A stretch of DNA of 64,000 nucleotides. Source: Glandiceps talaboti (taxonomy: Eukaryota; Hemichordata; Enteropneusta; Spengelidae). Shown in pieces: positions 55,001 through 64,000 of the stretch (position 1 is the stretch's first letter; each line of letters begins with the position of its first letter). The position numbers and the translations under genes are program-made. The stretch covers positions 2,753,634-2,817,633 of the forward strand of contig NC_135562.1 of NCBI RefSeq assembly GCF_964340395.1, in the 5' to 3' direction. The notes below the pieces were generated by a model. It was not told the DNA's origin, ran no database searches, and was given only the letters and a program-made list of their open reading frames with translations.

Positions 55001-57572
55001 GCATGGAAATAAACAATATGCCCTCTATGCCAATTCGATGTACCACTTCTTATGACTTATCGGAATGTTGTGTTCTCCTAAAGATCCTTTATTATTACGT
55101 ATCTACCAGAGATTACTTGCAGCGGTGTGTGCACATACTAGTGGTATTTGTACTACAGTGCAATACCAAACACATTGCTTTCAAACATGCAAATGATATG
55201 TAAAAGAGGATGCGATCGTTTGTTCTACACAAAAGCTTATTCCAATAAAATGTTGGCAAAAAGTTGACAAACATAGTAAATTGTTTGAAACATACTTACC
55301 TTGTTCTCAATTTTACCCCAAAGATCCCACAATGCATTTACAATGGCAGCAGTAGCGAGGTGCATCACTCCTTTCTCAGGACCTAACTGAAAGGAAGAGT
55401 GCAGTACAGGATTCAAATAAACATAACACTTTATCGAAATAAATCACTAAACTTACAGCGGCATTGACTGATTTTATAATTTTGTGGAGGGTGAATTTTA
55501 CTTCAACACTCTAAGGGCACCAAGATGTTGTTTTGTGGTGAAGTCAACAAATCTAAGGTTGTAACAGTTGTATTTCCTAGGATGTATAAATTTAGATTAT
55601 ACATGAATGTATTCTATGACTCTGATAAAAACCTAATATTACTGACAACTTACCAAATCATATTCATTTATTTACTTGCCCATCGTTTGTTTACTTACCC
55701 ATCTCATTTGTTTACCTACCCATCGTTTGTTTACTTACCCATCTCATTTGTTTACCTACCCATCGTTTGTTTACTTACAATCTCATTTGTTTACCTACCC
55801 ATCGTTTGTTTACTTACCCATCTCATCTGTGATTCACTTGTTAATTTTCTCCAAAAACCACCAAAATTATCATAAATATCCGATAACTTCTGACCAATCA
55901 CAAGTGATGCCAGTGTCTTGGCTGCCATGACAACTGCAAACAAAAATCAGTAAATATTTTCAAGTCTAATGGAGGAACTACATTGTCATTCAGATTCCGT
56001 CATAACCGAATTGTCAATTATCCGGTTTATATTGGGACAGAGAATGGTCGTCGGATATAAAACACCATTTCATACATATTCCAACACTTTACCAACAATA
56101 TTTCATACATGTGCTAGGGCCTTACCAACAATATTTCATACATGTTCCAGGGCCTTACCTATTTGAGTGCCTCTTCCCAGTGTAAATGTCATTCCATGGC
56201 CCTGTTTGCCATTACTGGAATCTGTTGATATCACAATGTATGCACAGGAATAATCCGGATCTGTATGCTAGGAAAACGATAATATTAATAATAATTATTT
56301 TAAAAAAATATACTAACTGTGCTAATAAAAATCTAAGAACTCTGAATGCAAGCTACTGATGGACAGTAAGCATTCTATGCTGTTTATAAGTTCAGAAATA
56401 AAACTGGGTACTATAATAGGGATCTGAACTTCAATTTGCATAACTCGACTTTGACTTTTATTCTATTCATAGACAATCACAACTTAGCTGATTACAGAAA
56501 TATCAGTGTTTTTGCTAAGGTTGGGGAACCCTGGTAACAGCGAGGGGCCCTTCCATTGTCTGGTGGGTGGGTGGGTGGTTGGTTGGGCTAGCAGGCAGGC
56601 GGGCGAGCGAGCGTGTTAGTGAGTGAGTGAGTGTGTGAGTGAGTGAGTGAGTGAGTGAGTGAGTGTGTGTGTGTGTGAGTGAGTGAGTGAGTGAGTGAGT
56701 GAGTGAGTGAGTGAGTGAGTGAGTGAGTGAGTGAGTGAGTGAGTGAGTGAGTGAGTGAGAGAGTGAGTGAGTGAGTGAGTGAGTGAGTGAGTGAGTGAGT
56801 GAGTGAGTGAGTGAGTGAGTGAGTGAGTGAGTGAGTGAGTGAGTGTGAGTGAGTGAGTGAGTGAGTGAGTGAGTGAGTGAGTGAGTGAGTGAGTGAGTGA
56901 GTGAGTGAGTGAGTGAGTGAGTGAGTGAGTGAGTGAGTGAGTGAATGAGTGGGGGGGGGGGCATAATCAACAACTGTTAAAATTGCACGTACATTCCTGG
57001 TACATTGGACTTTACACAAGGTTGACATCTTATCATTGCTTACGTTCAATAAATTAATAGTTCTACTCCAAATCGTGATAGTTATTCACAGACACTTGTT
57101 TCCCCAAGATATATTTAAATCATACAGATTGATTCGAGTGCCTGTGAATAAATCCATGGTCTGTGTACTGCAGTCTGTGGTGTTGTTTGGTGTGTTCATG
57201 AAGCTATCGCCACAAAATAAAGAAGAGACATAACAGTGCGTGCAGTGGGTATAAAAGGTTGCGTGTGAGAGTTGTGTTTTCGCCATGATAAATAAATCAC
57301 ACAACAGCTGGCACTGCGCACTGTTGTGATAAAATGAATGAACAAGTGCTCCGCCCCCTTACCTCGGCTACTCATTGGTGGAGGTCAGACGAACTGACGA
57401 ATAACCTTCTAAGTTCTACAAAACAAATCAAGACTTTCTCAGACAGCCTTGTGTACTAAGAGATACTCACCATCGCATCTGAGCCATGTGCTTCCAGTGA
57501 AGTTGGAAAACGGACATCTTTCACCTCTACTTGTGTCACTATGCAGGAATATCCCGATCCCGAGGTCGCCAT
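45951..57572 (-). CDS. ENOSF1: ENOSF1-type enolase-superfamily dehydratase (14 exons, complete)
   Basis: Minus-strand exons: 57,572-57,471; 56,267-56,159; 55,933-55,818; 55,386-55,300; 54,649-54,623; 54,298-54,258; 53,932-53,862; 52,168-52,086; 51,406-51,284; 50,703-50,569; 49,999-49,828; 49,163-49,064; 46,672-46,591; 46,061-45,951. They join in phase into 452 residues, close to the vertebrate protein's 443. ENOSF1 is the animal relative of bacterial L-fuconate dehydratase (mandelate racemase subgroup). Visible active-site elements: KVK (226-228), D256 in TDANQRW, the Glu pair of WIEEP (282-283), E311 in ATGE, D334 in CQIDSCR and H361 in CPHAGG. These supply the catalytic lysine, the Mg2+ ligands and the His-Asp dyad. 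It likely dehydrates sugar acids in cytosol or mitochondria; no clear targeting peptide is seen. Exon 10 has an unusual AAG|GTTTCT donor. Several introns carry tandem arrays, described separately. Confidence 0.93.
46326..46440. repeat. (CATA)n/(CA)n/(GAAA)n microsatellite
   Basis: A compound simple repeat in intron 13 of the ENOSF1-type gene. It drives a false hydrophobic minus-strand open frame. Confidence 0.93.
46659..46722 (-). repeat. Duplicated 3' splice site of ENOSF1 exon 13
   Basis: On the minus strand, AATTTGTTTACAGGGTTATA occurs twice, about 30 bases apart. The inner copy is the real acceptor (TTTACAG|GGTTATAGAA, exon starting 46,672). The outer copy reproduces the pyrimidine run, the AG and the first bases of the exon. 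Either AG could be recognised; only the inner one leads into the continuing reading frame. Confidence 0.75.
47134..49119 (-). repeat. 84-bp tandem array containing exon 12 end and splice donor
   Basis: Twenty-three units of exactly 84 bases carry a donor (plus-strand CTTACCTG at 47,211 and every 84 bases to 49,059). A 24th, degenerate unit at 47,134 lacks the donor. The copy at 49,059 is the genuine end of exon 12. On the minus strand each unit has 46 bases identical or nearly so to the exon end, then CAG|GTAAGT and 38 intron bases ending ACATTTAG. The array fills most of the 2.4 kb intron 12. Units differ at a handful of recurrent positions, which suggests repeated unequal exchange or conversion. 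Confidence 0.95.
49378..49391 (-). promoter_or_regulatory. CTCF-like motif
   Basis: The minus strand reads CCACTAGAGGGCGC, a full match to the CCASYAGRKGGCRS CTCF core. It lies between exons 11 and 12 of the ENOSF1-type gene. This is a sequence match only; occupancy is unknown. Confidence 0.45.
49709..49806 (-). repeat. Dispersed repeat family R1, copy 4
   Basis: Reverse-orientation copy running from GTAAACCACAGCCCCTTTTA to CAGCTCTGGTTTGTGAGAAT. It inserted into intron 11 of the ENOSF1-type gene and ends only about 22 bases from the exon 11 donor (GTAGGC, below consensus). Confidence 0.65.
50288..50415. repeat. Weak P1-like dispersed repeat
   Basis: Contains AATATTTTTCTTCATTCAGC followed by TGAGAAAAATACAAGTGACA, resembling one border of the palindromic elements at 27,565 and 31,350. 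A shorter echo (GGGCTGAGGAAAATTCAAGT) follows at 50,511. Confidence 0.35.
50973..51112. repeat. (GA)n then (TG)n microsatellite
   Basis: An interrupted (GA)n run passes directly into (TG)n and a short TATATATG stretch, in intron 9 of the ENOSF1-type gene. Confidence 0.95.
51929..52052. repeat. (TATG)n(TG)n(TATG)n microsatellite
   Basis: Symmetrical compound repeat in intron 8, 34 bases from the end of exon 8. Confidence 0.95.
52557..53608. repeat. 35-bp minisatellite, about 29 units, in ENOSF1 intron 7
   Basis: The unit is ATTCTTTCAAGTAAACTAGG followed by TAGACCTTGATGTGT (35 bases). A 39-40-base variant has an added GGTA (CTTGAGGTATGTGT). About 29 copies are counted. C/T at one position (CCTTGA/CCCTGA) is the main polymorphism between units. 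The array occupies about two thirds of the intron and contains no exon sequence. Confidence 0.95.
53665..53828 (+). mobile_element. MITE-like element M1, copy C (internally deleted)
   Basis: About 164 bases retaining both ends of the M1 element: an AAGCCTGATAAAAAAAAAAT start and a TTTAGGGTCGGCAGTGAAAA..GGAACCAAACAATTA end with AGGCCT. Orientation is the same as copy B. It lies in intron 7, 34 bases from the end of exon 7. Confidence 0.55.
55681..55827 (-). repeat. 40-bp tandem repeat duplicating the ENOSF1 exon 3 donor
   Basis: CATCGTTTGTTTACTTAC blocks start at 55,681, 55,721, 55,761 and 55,800. On the minus strand each unit recreates the last ~10 exon bases and donor, ATGAGATGG|GTAAGTAAAC (one unit has ATGAGATT|GTAAGT). 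The last block holds the genuine exon 3 donor at 55,818. The interleaved GGGTAGGTAAAC is a further donor-like sequence. Confidence 0.85.
56089..56160 (-). repeat. 33-bp tandem repeat duplicating the ENOSF1 exon 2 donor region
   Basis: Two full units plus a degenerate third of ACCAACAATATTTCATACAT followed by GTTCCAGGGCCTT. On the minus strand each begins with a GGTAAGG-type donor; the outermost copy is the real one (ATAG|GTAAGG at 56,159). Confidence 0.8.
56611..56948. repeat. (GTGA)n microsatellite
   Basis: About 330 bases of GTGA units with a few GTGT and GAGA breaks, in intron 1 of the ENOSF1-type gene. It gives long Ser-Leu-Thr-His frames on the minus strand that are artefacts. Confidence 0.97.
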
Positions 57573-57635
57573 GTTCTGCCCTACTGTCTACTGAGTAACA
57601 CTGTACAGTGTCGACACAACCTTTGACGTCGGCAA

Positions 57636-57650
57636 GCGCCCTCTAGCAGG
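57636..57650 (-). promoter_or_regulatory. Partial CTCF-like motif near ENOSF1 start
   Basis: The minus strand reads CCTGCTAGAGGGCGC, which keeps the AGAGGGCGC half of the CTCF core but differs at the 5' CA. It lies 64 bases upstream of the ATG, where a promoter-proximal site would be plausible. Confidence 0.3.
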
Positions 57651-58558
57651 AGTTCATCGCTGGTTGGTCAAAACTTTAGTTGATTTTAGGCTGTATTCAC
57701 AAACATCGGGGGGGGGGGGGGATACGGGGTACTTACATAATTTCAGTAAACTTATTGGCGTTGAAAAGTGTAGTACGAGTATTATTTCGTAGCTGGTAAA
57801 TTACAAATTTCATTTCTCGATTCGTAATGGTGACTTTTGCTGACAGTGAATGTCATGGCACGATAAACCTTTTCAACACAGATTATCAGAATATAGTTGA
57901 GTCACCGTCTTCTATCCTGGGTACATTTAATACATGTACTAAGTCACAACACAAAGCTAACAAGCAAATTTAACTAAAGCGAAAACGAAACTAAATCTTC
58001 ATGAATTCCATCAGAATTTTAACCAGGATGATTGTTTCGTGCAAGTGGAAAGGGGGTCATGGCGCTGTGTGAACAATAAAAAACATAAACAAAAGCATCG
58101 TTGCCTTTGCCGTTGAGTGTGTATAAAAAAACCTTACATATAACTACATACATCAAGCATGCATGTAAGTACAACACCAACCCTACATGTATTCGGCAGT
58201 CAGGTTTGGTGTGTGTAAAATGCATATGTGATGTCATATTGGCTATGATTTCATTCTTTAAGGTAGCGGAATATGCACTTTTCTTTCTTTCTTTTTTTAC
58301 CAAAATTGCTTTTCAAAAATATATTAATTTAGAAATTTAATATGTTAGAATAAAAGATATTACAACCAAATTTAAGCAGTAGTACCCTTTAGATAATGAT
58401 AGTGAAATAACTTGTTCCAAGAACATCAACACGATTAGTACCTGCCATGTTTTGAGTAAATAAAGTAAATATATATTAAAATCATGTACAGGTATTCGCT
58501 GTTGAACTCGTCACAGTCAATAACACCGACTCACCGTATATTATAAAGCAAAGATGAT

Positions 58559-58560
<2 letters not shown>

Positions 58561-58652
<92 letters not shown>
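58561..58652. repeat. (CT)n microsatellite
   Basis: About 43 CT units, with minor TTT and CG interruptions at the right end. Confidence 0.97.
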
Positions 58653-58653
<1 letters not shown>

Positions 58654-58756
58654 GCTCTCACCCACAGCTTTATTTTTCACGTGTATGAATATACACTTAC
58701 AGACACTAGTGACACATAAGAAAATACAGTCTTACCAACAACACAAGCGCGTATTT

Positions 58757-58758
<2 letters not shown>

Positions 58759-58807
<49 letters not shown>

Positions 58808-58816
58808 TACATACAT

Positions 58817-58913
<97 letters not shown>

Positions 58914-58914
58914 A
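58759..58914. repeat. (ACAG)n microsatellite
   Basis: About 38 ACAG units with a short ACATACATACAT break near 58,804. Confidence 0.97.
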
Positions 58915-59568
58915 CATAGACATTTTCTGAAGTAAACACTTTTGGGTTGTGTTATTTTTGTGTCGCCGTCCTCAGTACATAGGAACAGCGGAGACAGTAC
59001 AACACCGATGTAGGAAATATTGACGTGTTCATGTTACAACAAGCTATCGTGACTAAAAGTTAATTCTTATGTAAATTGCACTTTCATTTCATTTTTAATT
59101 TCCATAGAAAAAAAAACAGAGTTTCTTTTTGATACATTGATACTTTATTTAATAAATATGGTGGGTACCAGCAGTAAATGGAATGTTTTAACACACACTT
59201 AAATTAGAATCGGTCACTGTCATTGACCTTTGACCTTACAAGATTGCGTCCAACGACAACAGTGAATATTATCTCTGTTTATCATCACGTGATCATTTAT
59301 TATGACACGATGCATTCGTGACAGTGAAAGACACGTCCTATTGTTACAACTACAGCATAAATTGATTCTATAATTAGAAACTAATATATTCAGTTATAAT
59401 TGCCATAATAGTCGGCTCATTCTCAAACGACGTGCGGTGCATGAGAGTATAGACTACATACAGTGATCGATGTCCTCGAGGACTTGCGATTAAAAAACGC
59501 TCGTCATTCTTATCTTGACACCGAAACATTGTCTCTATCCGCTGACAGATAGTGCCTTCATTGACACA

Positions 59569-62500
59569 ATGACTACTTCTTCTCCGTCAAAGGTGGGTGA
59601 AATTTTAGTTACGAATATTCGCACCATCTGATTGATGGACACATGACGTTCTGTTTCACGGAAATCGGTTCGTGTAGGTGACTTTCAGACACCGGTACTC
59701 GAGTAGGTGGAAGGTTTTGTCATTATACATGTACGTTGGGAAATAACAAATGAATGTTATGTCACGAATTGACCTTTGACCTTTAATACAAAGCATGGCC
59801 TAGATAATCTAGTACATGATGTCCCTGCCGTATTGTTTGAATAAATTATACACATGGAAAAGAATAACATGTATGGCATTTGGATATTTAAAAAAATTTT
59901 GATATAAAATGCAACCCCATGCAACCTCAGTAAGAGTCCAAGGGGGTGGTCCATCAAGTGCATGTCTAGGTACCTCTATAAAATACTTATATTATAGTAT
60001 GATATGGGAAATATGGTTTTGAGGTGAAAAATATGGCTATACTAATATTAACGTCATTTATTGAATGAACATGTAACGATTTAAGAATACGTGTTAGTTA
60101 GTCTATCGACCTGGGGTAGATAGAGTTCAGATGTACAGTGTAATATATATTGTATGAAACACAGAGAATCGTTATTTCGAACACCCGGAAGTAAGTTTAT
60201 TTTTAAACACACACACGGTACAGCTCTGCTGAATAGCATATACGTGTACTTCATAACAATGAGTTCGACGTTTCCCATGTAACGATATAATGACGTCGGT
60301 CAGTGTAGTAATATAGAGCTCAACTATTTTTCATGGGTATTGTTATATTTTTGAACGCCTATTTTGGTCATTTATGAGGAAAAAAACACGATGCAAGGTG
60401 CAAGGTAACCCATTGCCGGGATCACTCATTTAATCCCACAGGAAGTCAGTTTACATGCAGTACTAGTTATGAATAGAATACATTTTCGTCGAAATGCAGT
60501 GCCTGGTAGCCCCATTGTGATTAATTGGAGCCTGTTGAACAGGTGGTCTTACAAATATCTTGGTTTGAACCTTGACAAAGCTGTCCAAAAGAAATGCCAA
60601 TAGCGTTTACACGTGCTTCGCTGGTTGCGCTCTTTCAACATAGATGCTAAACTGCTTCTCTACGTAGCATTATTGAACCTCTTTTAACTTATTGTAACAT
60701 CTGTTATTTTCCTCTGCTCTCTGTTGTCACTCGAAATAAACTTCTGAAAATTTCTTTCACTGCTGCTAAAATTGTGGGCCTACCTACTCCTGCTCTCTCC
60801 GATCTTACTGATCGTGCAATACTCAGTGCACAAGGCACGTGTGATTGCTGTTGATGACAAACATCCACTTTATGCATATTTTGATATTCTTCCATCTGGC
60901 CGAAGGTACCACTGTCTTAAATGCTCCAAAGTTCGTTACAGCAAGAGTTTTGTCCCGTCAGCCGTCAGGTTGTTAAATCAATGCTAAGTTGTATTTGTGT
61001 ACTAAGTGTATTTGTATTTGTATTTATATTTATATTTATATTTATATTTATATTTGTATTTGTATTTGTATTTGTATTTGTATTTGTATTTGTATTTGTA
61101 TTTGTATTTGTATTTGTATTTGTATTTGTATTTGTGTATTTGTGTCGCCTGGACTTTTGTGAGTTGTATACTACATATCCTTGAAGACCAATAAATAAAT
61201 AATAAACATTGTCTGACCTGATGTACTTGTAACGACAGTCATGAGAGTCCTTTGTCAGATTTGCGGATCATCGGACAATATAAATGAGTTAGTAGTCACC
61301 CACCCTGGTCAATATATAGCTATGACATCGATTTTACAACTTGGATAAAATTATCTACCAGTGTAAAGTGTGACTTGATGGCCATTGGAACTGTGTTCAT
61401 AACATATACATATATAAGAATGTTTTACTGTAAGTACTATGACAATAGCGGCATTGTTGCCGGGTATTGTTCTTTTGACAATCGTTCATTTGACAATATC
61501 AAACAAAAGTCATAGAAGAACCTCCAACAAGCCATGACAAATTGTTTTCATGCATATTTTGAAGATATTGGGTGTGCATTTTGCTTATTTGAGATCCTGT
61601 AAACGATAACGGATTATTTATAAAGGGGTCTTTTACTATGCCAGTTTATGGCGTACGTAATGTTAACAGACAATTTGTCACTGATTCTCAACCTATAGAT
61701 CTCGGCCAACTTCACGATCTACATTTCATACAATTGCATTCAGTAGCAAGCATAAACTTACATTCAGTATGATGGCAATTGTAAAAAAAAAAATATGTCA
61801 GATTATTGAGGTGAGTTGCATCTCTTATATGGTATGAAGGGTTTATCACACCAGAAAATTAAAATTTCAAACTAGTACGATACCACAGTAGAATATCAAC
61901 GAAGTCATTTACATGACCCACCGCTGGTGATGCATTTCAACTAATTAGCAGAATCGGGAAGGTGCTCTGTTAATGTGTACCAGAATCGACCATGGGTCAA
62001 AGGTCAAACCATAGCAAGTTAATCATAAAGGTGACTAATGTTCGTATGCCCCATATGGTACAGCCAGGACCGTGACTGACACTAACTTCTCTACGTGCTA
62101 TCATCTACAATTCTTAGTATTTTTTTTCAAAAACGTGTCCAGCATACGAAGTAAGTGACAATACCTTATAGAAATTATATTCTGAACGATTCGTCTAGAT
62201 ATCTTTGACGAAATTTAATGTTCCATTTTCTTTCGTTTTCAGACAGACATTTTGTCCGAAAAGCAAATAACGAGTAAGTATTGAAATACATTACCTTAAA
62301 TAAATCGATATATATTATATACACGTACAAAAAGAATATTCATTCAACAAGTGCAATGTGAAATTAAAATTTTAAGTATTGTGCAGTCTGTACGTTTGTT
62401 GTACACGGTCAAACCGAGGTTTGACCATCCTGTTGACTAACTATCATCAAATATGTGATGTCTATATTAATTTTTAATTGGTATACATAATGGAGGTATC

Positions 62501-64000
62501 ATATATTGATACTGGAACGTGTTATAGATATAGTTACAGTAATTCCATGTCAATTTCTACCAAAGACATTTCCTATTGCTACATGATGTAATTTTTGTTT
62601 CTGTTATAAACCATGGTGTTTATTTATATCGAGAGATCCAAGTCCACATGTACACTGAGATGGTCAATTTGATATCAGTCTTATCGGTTCACTTCACATA
62701 ATAGGCGTTATCTTTTAAATCAGTAACTAGGCAACAAACAGCAGGCGTTAATCTTATTTCCAACATATTTGTTGTAAATGAGGAAAGAAAAGTGCATAGG
62801 AATTGAACTCACGTCCCCTTAACACTATAGAAAAAGCTCTAACCAGCTGGGCTAACGTGCTAATTCCACTTACACCAATTTACATGGTGTCAATTCTTTT
62901 CGATCGTCACCGGATCGGCTATACTACCATGATGGTAATACCTCACTAGTCATGCATATTGTCAAACTAAACCTTAATTACTGAAGTATATATATGCTGT
63001 CATTAATCATTGCTTGAACTGTATCTTCTATAATAGTAATTGAGGTCAGAATAAACCTGCTTAGTGATAATGGTATGTCTGGGTGGGGTATATTTATATT
63101 GTGGGGTCATCGTTACATCTTATATTAGTTTAACGAACATTATGCCCACATATACCTACCATAAATTATATGTTATACATTTTGTTAATAAGCTGGTACG
63201 GATTCAACTCGTAATGGTGTTATGTGTAGTCTACTTGTACCTTAGATTTAAATGCCAAAAAATAATTTATTCGGGTATTTTTCACTTGTTTAGATACTGT
63301 GAATTAGAAATGTTTTCACCATAACATTAAATTGTTTCGTTCACTGCTTCTAACTTACCCCGGTTTTCTAGAGTTGAAGGAGGTGTTCTCCTTGTTTGAC
63401 AAGGATGACGATGGCGCCATCACCGTTAGGGAGTTGACAACCATATTGAAAACCATTGGCCCACTAATAACAGAGGAAGAAATAAGAGAAATTATTCGGA
63501 ACAGGAAAGATGGTGGGTGTTAATAACTATTTAATGATAACATAACTTGAATTTAAACGTGAACTTTGGGTTCAACAGTTCTCGTAATCGCATTACCTTG
63601 ATATGACTTGAAAAAATATATTTTACGAAGTTAATTATTTGCTCTCTATGAAGTCAATAACTTTATTAATTTCTCATCTTCCTAATTGGGCTGATAGACT
63701 ACATGTAGATTGATTCGTCCAAGTTATTGTGGGCACCACGAGTATAGAGCGCCCTCGACGACAAGATATGTTTCAGTTTACATGACTGATCTGACTTAAT
63801 ACTCCCTCCTTCCTCTCCTTCCTTATTTATATTTTTAACACTGCAGCTGTTTTCGTCGACTCTGACAATGTTGATTTCCCGGAATTCCTGACAATAATGG
63901 CCAGCAGAATGAGAAACGAGGACGAAACAAGCGATAAAGACATTTTAAGGGCATTCCGACTATTCACGAAAGATTCCAATGGATTCGTCAAAACTTCGGA
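59569..64000 (+). CDS. Calmodulin-like EF-hand protein (partial at 3' end)
   Basis: Plus-strand exons: 59,569-59,592 (MTTSSPSK), 62,243-62,273, 63,372-63,512 and 63,847 to the window edge, phases 0, 1 and 1. At least 116 residues are present and the end is missing. EF-hand 1 (loop 28-39, DKDDDGAITVRE) is canonical, with Asp at 1, 3 and 5, Gly at 6 and Glu at 12. Helix sequences (LKEVFSLF, VDFPEFLTIMASRM, ILRAFRLF) follow calmodulin closely. EF-hand 2 is broken: calmodulin's second loop is replaced by a stretch reading VFVDSDNVDFPE, lacking acidic residues at positions 1 and 3. EF-hand 3 (TKDSNGFVKTS) has Thr at position 1. This suggests a divergent calmodulin-like protein with reduced calcium binding. 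Intron 1 is about 2.65 kb and holds a LINE fragment. Confidence 0.85.
60500..61005 (+). mobile_element. Degenerate non-LTR retrotransposon 3' end
   Basis: Conceptual translation shows YKYLGLNLDKAVQKKC, then HVLRWLRSFNIDAKLLLYVA, and in a shifted frame HPLYAYFDILPSGRRYHCLK ending SFVPSAVRLLN. This order (YLGL strand, a helical thumb-like region, then the HPL..LPSGRRY end) is typical of jockey/CR1-type LINE reverse transcriptases. In-frame stops and at least one frameshift mark it as dead. Most of the RT domain is absent (5' truncation). It lies in intron 1 of the calmodulin-like gene. Confidence 0.72.
61006..61140 (+). repeat. (TATTTG)n 3' tail of LINE fragment
   Basis: About 20 hexamer units TATTTG/TATTTA follow the LINE stop within 40 bases, then a GACCAATAAATAAATAATAA end. 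A simple-repeat tail in place of poly(A) is known for several LINE clades, so this is probably the element's own expanded tail. Confidence 0.8.
62792..62860 (-). ncRNA. tRNA-derived sequence (SINE head or tRNA pseudogene)
   Basis: The minus strand contains TTAGCCCAGCTGGTTAGAGC, a near-perfect A box. About 30 bases further on is GAGTTCAATTCC, a good B box, spaced as in a tRNA. The acceptor and T stems do not pair well and the anticodon region (CTATAGTGTTAAGG) is degenerate, so this is not a functional tRNA. It is most likely the Pol III promoter part of a SINE. Confidence 0.5.

Larger units (their letters stand above)
57573..59568. other. Intergenic region between the ENOSF1-type and calmodulin-like genes
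   Basis: The two genes are divergently transcribed, with starts about 2 kb apart, so both promoters should lie here. I see a partial CTCF-like motif at 57,636, a (G)n run at 57,708, a (CT)n tract and an (ACAG)n tract. No TATA box is clearly positioned for either gene and no coding exon is evident. Confidence 0.5.

Noticed and set aside
57250-57256. TATAAAA on the plus strand
   Set aside because: It lies inside intron 1 of the ENOSF1-type gene and faces away from that gene. No coding exon follows at a suitable distance.
62792-62860. Functional tRNA gene
   Set aside because: A and B boxes are present, but the acceptor, T-stem and anticodon arms do not form acceptable pairs.

Overview
This is a 64 kb piece of an AT-rich, intron-rich animal genome. 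It has GT-AG introns, very abundant microsatellites and minisatellites, and degraded transposable elements. The recognisable genes are a TCF21/musculin-type bHLH factor, an ENOSF1-type enolase-superfamily enzyme, an ANKRD66-like ankyrin protein and a calmodulin-like EF-hand protein. These fit an invertebrate metazoan, perhaps a marine deuterostome or lophotrochozoan. I cannot place it more closely. There are no operons, no CRISPR arrays, no rRNA genes and no intact tRNA gene.

Layout. 1-9,695: no gene; microsatellites, dispersed repeats and one LINE 3' fragment. 9,696-11,411 (minus): a complete two-exon bHLH gene, with two copies of one MITE-like element lying in opposite orientation either side of exon 1. 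12,152-24,587: no firm gene; long (GA)n tracts, a 28-bp satellite interrupted by a 707-bp foldback element, and one possible membrane-protein exon. 24,588-28,658 (minus): a complete four-exon ankyrin-repeat gene with a long charged tail. 28,659-45,950: mostly intergenic, with a possible divergent first exon at 29,375 and a tentative small secreted cysteine-rich protein gene at 35,081-39,987, which may extend to 42,122. 45,951-57,572 (minus): a complete 14-exon ENOSF1-type gene of 452 codons with all expected catalytic motifs. 59,569 to the right edge (plus): a calmodulin-like gene, cut off by the window.

The most unusual signal is inside the ENOSF1-type gene. At four exon-intron junctions a short tandem duplication includes the splice site itself. 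The extreme case is an array of about 23 copies of an 84-bp unit. Each unit carries the last 46 bases of exon 12 plus its GTAAGT donor, and each looks like a 42-base in-frame mini-exon with its own AG and GT. The genes appear functionally independent of each other. Exon structures were derived by hand from splice consensus, reading phase and remembered family alignments, so each junction needs transcript confirmation.
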